64,000 nucleotides of DNA from NCBI GenBank assembly GCA_000277445.1, contig AJWJ01000001.1, forward strand, positions 1 to 64,000, read 5' to 3'. Origin of the DNA: Polysphondylium violaceum. Taxonomy: Eukaryota; Evosea; Eumycetozoa; Dictyosteliales; Dictyosteliaceae. The position numbers were made by a program, and so were the translations under genes. The notes beneath the pieces were generated by a model. The model was not told the origin of the DNA. It saw only the letters and a list, made by a program, of their open reading frames with translations, and made no database searches. Below, in pieces: positions 35,810 through 45,961 of this stretch; position 1 is the first letter of the stretch; each line of letters starts with the position of its first letter.

Positions 35810-37160
35810 TTATACTTTCTTATATGGATAAGCAGTTGCTTTTTTAAAGTGATATTTGGTTACAAAAGATTCAACCTCTGCATTAAAGTAATCTCTACCG
35901 ACCAAATCAATTTCCTTTTCAAATATATCCAATGCCATGTTATAGAGTGAAACATCAATCCAGTTTCTTTTTTTAATTTCCTCAACTACATCCTCTGGTA
36001 CATCTTTGACGCCCACTCTTTGTCTACCTGTATTAATTTTGGCGTATCTTATCGATTGTAATCCTGCATAATGTGATAACAATACTAAACTTTCTGGAAA
36101 TCTTTCTGTAATACCAACATATTTAAATGTACTATACATAATAATAACAATAGGTGTTAATACAACTATAGCTACAACAAACATAATGAATAAACTAAAT
36201 GGATACAAACTATTTCAAATGATGATGAGCTAAATCAAAAGTAGAATTATCACCAAAACTTTGATCACCAAGACCACAAATCATTCTAGCTTGCTCATTG
36301 TTGGCAGATGGACTGATTGCAATCCATTCCTTGAGTGAATGCTCCATGGCTAATTTATGAAAAGGATCTTTTCTATTTTGTCTATGATAATAGTAATGAG
36401 ATATAACTCTATCCACTGGTTCTCTTAGCATTGTTAAATAGGAATACTTGTTGAGACCATTCTGTTTTTCTGCTATCATATGTGGCATCTCTTGTTGATA
36501 ATAAAAATGAAGACCATAACGAATGTGTCCGAAAATAGTTTCTTTTGCAGTTATGGTTTGCACCTGTTTAAAAGAAGGATGCTTCCAATGATGATCGTAT
36601 AGCTCACGTTTCTCGTTTCTTTTGAATATACCAGACAACGATGAACCCGCACACTTGGGGATGTGGATAAAAATATGAGGCTTGGGCAAAAGAAGTGCAT
36701 TGGTGCTCTTGTCCAGCTTCCATTTATAATTGTCAAGATTAGATCTCTCATTTTCGCCAAGCTCTTTGGGTACGTGATAGTCTATCAACGGCAGACTGGC
36801 ATATCCCGGATCATAGTCGAGATGCTCGAGGATCTTTAACTCTTGATTGTATTCATCCCAAGTCAGTTTTATCACCTTATCCTTTTCCTCTTGATTTAGT
36901 TTTTCATTGATCAGCTTTTCCTCCTCTGTCTCTTGATAGCCTCTGAGTGGGGGCGCTGTTAAAAAGTTTGCCTGTTTTAGTTGTTTGGCATCTCTGTCTT
37001 CTTCGCCCTGTTTTTGTTGTTCTTGGTATTGCGACGAAACGGTGGATACAATAGCCACCGATTTAAAAAACACAATAAACACAATCGCCAAAACCAGCGT
37101 TAAAAACAGAATCGACCTCTTGGCCAACGGTGATTTCGGTGATTGATTTCTAAACATCAT
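35810..37160 (-). CDS. Golgi-type sulfotransferase (HS2ST-like, Sulfotransfer_2 family)
   Basis: Type II membrane enzyme, 423 residues from two exons (37160-36211, 36131-35810). The intron has the less usual donor GTTTGT but ends in TAG, and the join LAHHHLK/YTFKYVGITERF restores the family's C-terminal block. Seen: short basic cytosolic tail; signal-anchor at about 16-40 (SILFLTLVLAIVFIVFFKSVAIV); a charged stem; the 5'-phosphosulfate loop IFIHIPKCAGSSLSGIF; the 3'-phosphate motif LREPVDRVISHYYYHR; and FKYVGITERFPESLVLL near the end. Enzymes of this family transfer sulfate from PAPS to sugars in the Golgi; the acceptor in amoebae is unknown (sulfated glycans occur on dictyostelid glycoproteins). 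The 5' end is divergent from the bS18m gene. Confidence 0.85.
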
Positions 37161-38033
37161 TTTTTAATAGTTGTATATGTATGTGTTTGTATATGTTTCT
37201 GTGTATGTGTATGTTATGTGTGTTTAAATATACAATATGATGGTAATGATAATAAATAATCGGAATTGAATGAATGACAATATTCACCCAACACTGACAG
37301 CAACTTGAGTGATGTCATGCAAATAGGGATCATTAGAAAATTCCAATGAAAGGATTTTGGAAAAAAAGAAAAATATCTAATTTGCATCGTTTTTTTTTTA
37401 TTTTTTTCTTTTTTTTTAAATTTTTTTAGGGTATAAGTTTTGAGAGGAGAGTAATTCTTGAAGGAAATATATCTTTGAGAAAAACAAAAATTGGTCTCAG
37501 TTAGTCGTGAAGTCGTATTCAGTAATAAACTCTATTCTTGGAATCATTGGAGAGCAAAAAGACATTGTCATTTTACATTAGATAAGATGTGGTGTTTTTC
37601 ACTGCTGAATACCAAATCCTATTCTCTGAAATCCAGTATTGAGATAAAGAAAAAGATATTGGTATCTTTAAATTAATTCATATCTAACAAATAACTATCA
37701 TATTTGAATACACACACATAAAATCTGTGTAACGTTAAAAAAATGATGAAATTAAAAAAATGAAAAAGCTTCGCGCAGGGCCTCACAAAATTTTTTTTTT
37801 CGTTTTTTATGTAATTTTTTTTTTTTTTTTTTTTTTGCAGTGATCAACACAATAGCATAAAGAGAGGAGTAGTTTGTTTAGTCCTACACATCAAATTCTA
37901 TAAAAGGTTATTATCTAATCTTTTTGAATTTTAGTCGAATCATACAACACACACAGATATAGCTAGAGTGAAGAACAAACACAGGTTATCATCAACATCA
38001 AAACTATTGTAAAAAGTTAACAATAATAATAAG
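37161..38033. promoter_or_regulatory. Divergent promoter region with a less AT-rich core
   Basis: 873 bp between start codons of the sulfotransferase (-) and bS18m (+). Most is A/T tracts, but about 37440-37680 is less biased. It includes a 61-codon open stretch rich in Trp, Lys and Ser that I do not believe is a protein. This core might be an unannotated transcript; no known RNA motif was recognised. Confidence 0.4.
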
Positions 38034-40118
38034 ATGCAATCACTCTTGAGCAAAGTTAGAATTGTTGCATCACCAGCATCAACAATTGCAGGTAGACATT
38101 CACTTAGATTCTATAGTAGTGGTAACAACAAAACACCATCATTTGAAGAATTTAAAGCCAACAGACAAAAGATTCAACAAAAGAATGAATTGGCCAAACA
38201 ATTGACACAAGCCAAACAAAGCGGTAATGTTCAACTCGCCATTGACATTGAAAACCAAATCAAATCTTTGGGAGAAATCAACAGAACCATTGAAAACTTT
38301 GCAGTCAAATCAAAACAACAAAAAGAAAGCGAGTTGGAGAAATGGAAAGAGTTTTTAGAGATCAAAGGTGTCAAGAGTAAGCAAGAGCTCGCAAAGATTA
38401 ATAAATTTGAATTTGAACGTTTCAAATTATCTGGTCTCACCGATGCAGAGATGTTGGAGGGCAAAGACAAACAATACCAAACCACCAACATTGATCTCTT
38501 GCCCGCCGGTGAGGACATTACCATTGGCAATAAGAAATTGGATTCCTATTGGTTAGAGAAAAAAGCAAGAGAAGGTGATCTTGTTGAATTGATGTTGGAA
38601 AATCTCAACAAAATCGAAGAGAACCCAGTCGACAAGGAAATGTTCAATCAATTGATATTCCAAGAGGAAGACAACGAAGACGGTTTGGACTTGAAATTAC
38701 CAAAAGAGATTAGAGACCGAATTAAAGCTCTCGATGCCGAGAATCCCGTTAGCAAAGAAGAGATCTTACTCAATCAACAAAAATTATTAAAGCTCGTTCA
38801 CGATCAAACTCTTAGACAAGACGGAATCAATCCAGATCAAGGCAGAGAATCAAACGCCATCATCAACAATATTCAAGTAATTCGTTCTCAAATCAAACAA
38901 CAAGAAAGCCAAGGCGAAGCTTTAGATATAGAAGACGAAGAAGATGAACAAAACAATGAATTGGAAGAAGAGTTGGACGAAAACGATGAAGACGAGGACG
39001 AAGACGAAGATGAATTGAGTAAAAACGATGAAGAAAAAGAAGAAGAAGATGAAGACGAAGATGAAGACGACGAAGACGAAGATGAAGATGAAGACGAAGA
39101 CGAATTTGACGATGACGAGGAAAGAATGGAGGAAGAGGCAGAAAAAGAAGAGTTTGCAACAAAGGAAAATAAGAAAGAAAAGATGTTTTTACAAGATCTT
39201 GCTCTCAGTGGTCAATATAGAGAACTCAGAAACAAGTTGAACAACAACACCAAACCTGATCCACTTCCAGAGATTGAATCTATCATTCTTGGCAAAGAAT
39301 TAAAACAACAATTTGATGAAACTGTCGAAAAGATGACTCAAGACACCTTTGAGCTCCAAGACAAGAATCATTTAAGAAATTTTGCAAAATATAGTTTTGA
39401 TTTACAAGAAGAAGAAGCTCAAAAAGCTAAAAAGAAACAACAAGATGATTATAACAACTCTATCAGTGCCATTGAAGCAAATATCAATTCATTGTTGAAC
39501 ATTGAACCTCCTCAAGAAATTGTTGTTCCATCAACTGGCAAACCATTTAGACCAAATCATAAACATCCAAATTGTTTATTATGTCAAGATCCACATTGGA
39601 GAGTTGAACCAATTGTATGTATTTTTTTAGACCTATCATATATTTAGTTTATTTGTTTATTTATTAACATCTAATTGTATATCTATTAGAACATTCCATT
39701 CTTAAAACTTTATCTTAATGAATCTGGTGATATTATTCCAAAATATTATTCAGGTAATTGTTCAAAACATCAGAAAAAGATTGCTAGAACCATTAAACAT
39801 GCCAAGGCTCTTGGATTAATTTCATATAAAAAGGGAACATTCACCATAACCGATCCAAATGAATATCCAGCTTTACCATCTGAAATGGCTGCCTATGAGA
39901 AATATTTCTATGGCAATTACACTGAAAAAGAATGGGAAGATCTCGTTGATGAAGTTGAAGAAAGAGAATTATTAAATCAAGCTGCCAAAGAAGACGATCA
40001 TGATGTTCCAGACGATTTAGTTGAAGGTGAAAGATATGAAAAAGAAAATGTTATGTTAGAGTTTGGTCTTGAAGTTGATGATATTGATAACTTGTATGAT
40101 CGTAAATCAAATGAATAA
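38034..40118 (+). CDS. mrps18: Mitochondrial ribosomal protein bS18m with very large acidic N-terminal extension
   Basis: Two exons (38034-39614, 39690-40118; GTATGT...TAG, phase 0) give 669 residues. N-terminus MQSLLSKVRIVASPASTIAGRHSLRFYSS looks like a mitochondrial presequence. The S18 core is at about 508-600: RPNHKHPNCLLCQDP, then, across the intron, NIPFLKLYLNESGDIIPKYYSGNCSKHQKKIARTIKHAKALGLISY. It includes the Cys-x-x-Cys pair and the Cys-x-x-His pair of a zinc-type site, and the CxKHQxxxARxIKxAxxLGLI signature of S18. Bacterial S18 is about 75 residues, so roughly 500 residues are added in front, with helical charged segments and an acidic Glu/Asp run at about 297-379, plus a 70-residue acidic tail. 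Role: small-subunit assembly/structure, with the extensions probably lineage-specific mitoribosome elements. Confidence 0.88.
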
Positions 40119-40352
40119 ATTAAATATTAATATTATTTAAGATTTATTTATAAATAAAAAAAAAATAAGATATATAATATAATAATAATAAGATATAGTA
40201 ATAATCACTTTAAGATCTCTATCTCTAGATATACAAAAAAATAAATAAAAGAATGGTTTTAATTTACAACAAATATAGTGTTTTTAAACTTGTTTATTAG
40301 ATAATAATACAAATATTATTGATTATTATTGTTTACTATTATTTAATGATAT

Positions 40353-41722
40353 TTATCTCTTTAAACCTTTGGCACGTTGAACGTTTACAGCTTTATATAA
40401 AGAGGTACCTTGGATTTTTGCGCCAATTAAATTGGTATCTTGTAAATTCGCACCTTGAAGATTTGCGCCAGAGAGATACGAGTTTTGAAAGTCTGCATTT
40501 TGGAGTGATGCTTCACAGAGTTCGGCATCAGAAAGATTTGCAGATGAAAATGAAGAGTATTGCAAAAAAGAGTTGTTTAGATTGGCTCTTTGTAAATTGA
40601 CATAGGATAGATTGGAGTATCGTAGGTCACAGTTTTTGAGATTTGCATCTTGAAGATTGGCTTCTACCAGATTACAGTGCTTTATCAGTGATCCCTCCAA
40701 GTTTGCAAATCTTAGATTGGCACATCTCAGATTCAAGCCAGACAAGTCGAGACCCGATAGATTGGCCGATGGCAATTGGATTGGTTGCGAGGGATGACTC
40801 GAGTTGACGAGTGCTATGATTTCTTTTTGCGAGAATCTGTTTTTGTCTGGCATTGGAGGTCTGTTTGAGATTTGTTGATTGATGAAATCAATGAGCGAGG
40901 TGATCTGATAGTAACGTGCTTCAACGAGTACACCCTCTCTATCGTGTTCGTTTTCAATCCATGGTATATAATTGCTTCTCAACCAATTCAATATATAGCT
41001 AAAATACTTTCCATCACGATCGATAAATATCGAGCCATCTGATTCTCTTGCCAATGAAAATCTTCCAGAAAACATGAGACAAAACATTGAATCAGAGTCT
41101 GACAACAATGTGCTCAACGATGTGAAATACAATACTCCGCCAACATTTAGTTTAATAATATTTGATGATGTCGCCGATTGTGATTCTAAAAATGTTGTAA
41201 AATTATTGTTACTATTACTACTACTGATAGTATTATTGTTATTATTATTTACAGTTGATGATGATGTTGTTTGTTTTTGATTATTGATCATCGATAATGA
41301 GGGTGAAGTAGAGGAGGACGATGATGGCGATGACGAAGAGGAAAATGATGATTGAATTAAATCAATTTCATCATCTTTGGAATTAAATTGAATCTCTGCT
41401 TCTTCACTCATAATACTCTGATAATTTGAACTATTGTTGTTTGCTGTTGTTGTAGGTGTTGATATTTTTAGTTGTTTTAAACTAGTTCCGTTGGTATTGT
41501 TGATGATGTCATTCATTTTATTTTCATTTTCTAAATAATTGTTGTTTATATATGTATTGTATTAATAAGGGTATCTGTTGTAATTGCAATTTAGGTGTGT
41601 AAATTTATGTGATTTTTTTTTATTTTTTTTATTTTTTTTTGTATTTTGATTTTTTTTGGGAAGTGGGATAGTGATATGGAAAATTAAAACTTACCATTGG
41701 CTTGGAATGGTGATTCAACCAT
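40353..41722 (-). CDS. KCTD9-like BTB/pentapeptide-repeat protein
   Basis: Two exons: a 28-nt first exon (41722-41695, MVESPFQAN) and a long second exon (41530-40353), intron GTAAGT...TTAG, closing to 401 residues. Without the first exon the protein would start at Met 41516; splicing adds an in-frame start, so I prefer the longer model. Low-complexity Ser/Asn N-terminal part; T1-type BTB domain at about 133-230 (IIKLNVGGVLYFTSLSTLLSD ... IFIDRDGKYFSYILNWLR ... EARYYQITSLIDFI). Then about 130 residues of pentapeptide repeats at about 262-395 (A[N/D]LxxxxL, for example ANLQGANLQDTNLIGAKIQG), expected to form a right-handed beta helix. The order matches KCTD9, a Cullin-3 adaptor, minus its KHA-type N-terminal domain. 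A Cul3 partner role is inferred. Confidence 0.83.
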
Positions 41723-42093
41723 ATTTGTTATGATTTAATAAGAATACAAATAATATTAAAAATACAACTTGTTTTATAAATAGTTTAAAAGATCTTGTTT
41801 GGGTGTATTATGAGTTTATTTATATTTGTATTTATATTTATTTTATTTTTATTTTTTTTTTGTTTTACCACGTAGTTTTTGTGCACAATGCATTGTTTGG
41901 GTTGCAAATTTTGCACACTCGTCCTGAATAGTAATCTTATTTTTTGAGTCACACAACCCAAAAAAGATAGATATTATACTATTATGATAACGTGTAATTG
42001 AACATATTTATTTATTATTTTAAAAAAGAGTCACTATTTGTAGTAAGTGTTGTTGTATACCTTTTTTGGTGATAAACAGAATAAAGAAATAAA
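41723..42093. other. Intergenic region
   Basis: AT-rich spacer between the BTB gene 5' end and the NNT gene 3' end, both minus strand. T-rich tracts only; probable promoter of the BTB gene. Confidence 0.45.
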
Positions 42094-45000
42094 TTAATGA
42101 TTTCCTTCGTTGAGTTTACTCTTGACAATCTTGGATAAGGCCTCAACAGTGTTTTTGGCATCACCCAATAACATTGATGTGTTTGGTTTGGTGAATACTG
42201 GGTTGGGGACATCGGCATAGCCGGTGGCCAAGGATCTCTTGAGGACAAGACAGTTTTTGGCTTTCCACACTTCGATGACGGGCATACCGGCAATGATAGA
42301 GTTGGGATCTTCTTGGGCTGCAGAGTTGACAGTGTCGTTAGCACCAATGACAATGGCTAAATCAATGGTCTCCATGTCGTGGATGTCCTCCATCTCGTGC
42401 ACAATGTCGTAGGGTACTTTGGCCTCGGAGAGTTGGATGTTGAGTTGACCAGGCATACGGCCAGCTACAGTGTGGATAATGAAACGCACTTTGTATCCCT
42501 TTTCGGTGAGCGCGGCAGTGAGCTCAGAGACGGCGTATTGGGCCTTACTCACGACGAGACCGTAGCCAGGCACAATGACAATGTTTTTTGCGTTAAGCAC
42601 CATCTCGGCAGCTTGGTCGACATTGACTTCTGTGTGTGTGCCAGTGATCTTCATGGCTTCACCCTTGCCGGTGGACGAGGTACCGTAGCCGCCAAAGATG
42701 ACGCTGACAAGAGATCTGTTCATGGCGACACACATGATCCATGAGAGAATAGCACCACTAGAGGCAATGACTGTTCCGACAATGTTCAAGAGAGTTGAGT
42801 TCAACATGAATCCTTCAGCAATCAAGGCGAGGCCAGAGTAAGAGTTGAGAACGGTGATAACTACGGGCATATCAGCACCTCCAATAGCGGCGGTCAAGAG
42901 ATGGCCTTGGACAAAGGAGAGAACGGTTGTGGCTCCAAGACAAGCAAGACCGAGGGCTGGATTGGATGTGGTGAGGAACACGGCAAAGGCACCCACGTTG
43001 GCAAGGGCCAAAGAGCCATTGATGAGGTTTCTGTTTGGTAAAAGAGTTGGTTTCGATGAAATGACCCAATTACCAATCTTGCCTTGTAGTTTGCCAAAGG
43101 CTACCAGAGAACCAGTGAATGTGATACCACCAATAAGGGCACCGAGATAAATCGAGCACTTGTGAATGTTGTCCAAAGCAGCAAAAGTGTCATAGTCGTG
43201 GAGTAGAGAGGCACCCGATGCCAAGACGGCGGCTAAACCGACAAAGCTGTGGAAGGCAGCAGTGAGTTGAGGTAATTCGGTAAGACCAACCTTTTTGGAG
43301 ATCATATAACCTAAAAGACCTCCGCTGAGACCCAAGACACCGACTTGAGTCAGGAGTTCTGGACCGAGACCGAGATGAGAAAGAGTGGCGGCAAGACCAA
43401 TACCTACACCACCCATACCCAAGATATTACCAAGTCGAGCAGTTTTGGGGGATGATAGACCACTGATTGACATGATGCACAAGAGAGAAGATGTGAGAAA
43501 GGCAAATTGATGAAGAGCTGGTGCACCAGTGCCCACAGAGGCGAGATAGGCTGCCAAGAAACCGGCAGATGGGAGTGCATAGAGATTTTCAAAGGTTGGT
43601 TTATCTGTTGGCAATCTAAACATATCCAACATTCTCTTAGTGATTGTAAAGCCACCGGCAATATTGATACTGGCAATAAACACGGCAACGGCGGCGCACA
43701 ATTGGCCAGTGGTGGTGGGGACGTAGCCTCCTCCCATGAGATGGAGACCTGCAACAGCCACAATACCAGAGATGGCGTTGGTAATGGACATGAGAGGACT
43801 ATGGAGTGCTGGTGTGACTCCCCAAACGACTTTGTAACCAATAATGGCAGCCAAAGAGAATGTAGTGACTTGAACCATAAATTCAGCGGGCATGGTGACA
43901 CTCATTCCAACAGCGGCTACCATAGCGGCAGTGGCGGCTACGGCTTTCTTTAAGGTAGCTTTGAATGAATTTTCATCCTCCTTCATAGCCTTTTGGCTGG
44001 CAGCGGCAATTGTATTCTCTGCCGAGGGTGGGGGTGTTGCTGGTTTGGGGACCTCTTTTTTAGGTGCAGGCCAAATGAGTTGGCCTTTGTGAAGAACAGT
44101 GCTTCCACGAACGACTTCATCGGCAAAGTCTAGTTTAAACTCCTTTTTCACATCCTTTTCCTTGTCGCCTGTGGTAAAGGAGAGTAAGAGCTTAGTGACA
44201 TTGTTTGAATACAATGAACTAGCTTGGGTGGCCATACGAGAGGGGAGATCATAGAAACCAAGAATAGATACACCACGATGGTTGATGACCTCTCCTGGTT
44301 TAGTAAGTTCACAATTACCACCAGTTTCAGAGGCAAGATCAACAATGACAGAACCAGATTTCATGGCTTCCACCATCTCTTTGGTGATTAGTTTGGGTGC
44401 TGGTTGACCTGGGATCAGGGCAGTGGTGATCACAATATCGACCTCTTTGCATTGTTTCAGAAACAATGCCATTTCGGCTTCAATAAACTCTTTGGACATC
44501 ACCTTGCCATAGCCACCTGAGCCCTCGCCAGACTCTTTTACATGAACCTCTAAAAACTCTCCTCCCATAGAGATAACTTGTTCCTTTGCAGCTGCTCTGG
44601 TATCAAAACCCCTAACGATGGCACCAAGACTCTTGGCAGCTCCGATGGCTGAAAGACCTGCTACACCAGCACCAATGACCAAGACTTTGGCAGGTGGGAT
44701 TTTACCAGCCGCAGTAATTTGGCCAGCAAAGAAACGACCAAAGTAGTTAGAGGCCTCCATCACGGCTTTGTAACCAGAAATGTTAGCCATGGAGCTGAGA
44801 GCATCAAACACTTGAGATCTACTGATTCTAGGAACACAGTCCATGGCAACAGCAGTGATTTTTTTGTCTGCTAACAACTTTAAAGTCTCTTGGTTTTGTG
44901 CTGGGAAAAGAAAACTAAGTAAAGTGGTGCCAGGCGACATCAACTCCACCTCGTGTTTACCCAAACTGCTATTAAACTGGGGACCACGCACCTTGAGTAT

Positions 45001-45667
45001 AATATCAGACTCTGCAAACACCTGCTCAGCCGTGACAATCTTTGCGCCTGCATCTTGATATTGAGAGTCCAAAAACTTTGCACCCTGGCCAGCCCCCTCT
45101 TCAACAATGACTTGTTTGAAACCCTTTTTGAGTAACAAAGCTACATTTTCGGGTGTGATTGCCACCCTCTTTTCGTTTGTAAATATTTCTTTTGGCACAC
45201 CAATGGTGATCTCATCCAATGGTCTTCCTTTTGACGAATTTGTCAACGCTTCCTCAAACAACTCTGCGTGGCTTTTTTCATTGGCTTGACTAAATAATTT
45301 TTTACTATCACTAAAAAATCTTTTAAAATCATCTATATATCTGTTAGATAATGAATGTGTTTTTATCAGGTCAAATATTTGTATACATACAAAGTTTATC
45401 TGGATTAAAGATCTTTGATTTGATTGGCTTTGGGAACAATAGGGATTCCTTTTGAATACGTGATTTTATAGGTACATTTGAGGATGAGTTGGGGGTCGAG
45501 GAACTAAAATATTTTTTACAAGTATTACTATTTGATTGTGAAGACGATGATGAAAAGTTTAATGTAGTAAATGAAATTTGAGGAATAGTCAAAAGTGATG
45601 GTGTGGCGCCACAAACGATATTCTTTTTTGGAGCATGTTTTCCAATAAGTGATATTAAATTATTCAT
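42094..45667 (-). CDS. nnt: Mitochondrial proton-translocating NAD(P)+ transhydrogenase
   Basis: Inner-membrane enzyme coupling hydride transfer from NADH to NADP+ with proton movement. Two exons (45667-45391 and about 45332-42094) give 1171 residues. The intron has donor GTATGT with acceptor ATATAG; using donor GTATAC with the acceptor ending at 45341 also keeps frame. Ser-rich presequence at about 1-95. Domain I (NAD-binding, alanine dehydrogenase-like) at about 120-500: [52 protein letters not shown]. Domain II: a dozen or more hydrophobic segments. Domain III (NADP-binding) at about 985-1165: [64 protein letters not shown]. Order I-II-III in a single chain is that of animal NNT, not the rearranged beta-alpha form of Entamoeba and apicomplexans. 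Divergent from dcsA. Confidence 0.94.
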
Positions 45668-45898
45668 ATTGACAATATATTGGAAAGATAAATATGTTTA
45701 TATATGAAAATATGTAAAAGATATTATTATTATTAAAAAAGAATTAAAAATACACTGAAAATTATACAAGAAATAATAATAATAATAATATCTTTTGAGA
45801 TTATAAAAAAAGATAAAGAGATAACAATATAAGAAAAAAAAGAAAAAAGAGATTAGATTGTAAGGGGAAGTCACAACAATATAAATTAAAAAAAAATC

Positions 45899-45961
45899 AA
45901 ATGAAATGGGTGAGAGGCTGGTTCAAATTTTTTAATTAAATTTCTTTGGCCCATTTCATTT
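45899..45961. repeat. 12-bp perfect inverted repeat near the NNT 5' end
   Basis: AAATGAAATGGG (45899-45910) is mirrored by CCCATTTCATTT (45950-45961) with a 39-base loop that itself holds the palindrome TTTAATTAAA. It lies about 230 bp upstream of the NNT start codon. It could be a protein-binding palindrome or a transcript hairpin; no family match. Confidence 0.6.

Noticed and set aside
43404-43953. Long open frames on both strands inside the NNT gene
   Set aside because: They are shadows of a strongly conserved coding sequence in another frame.
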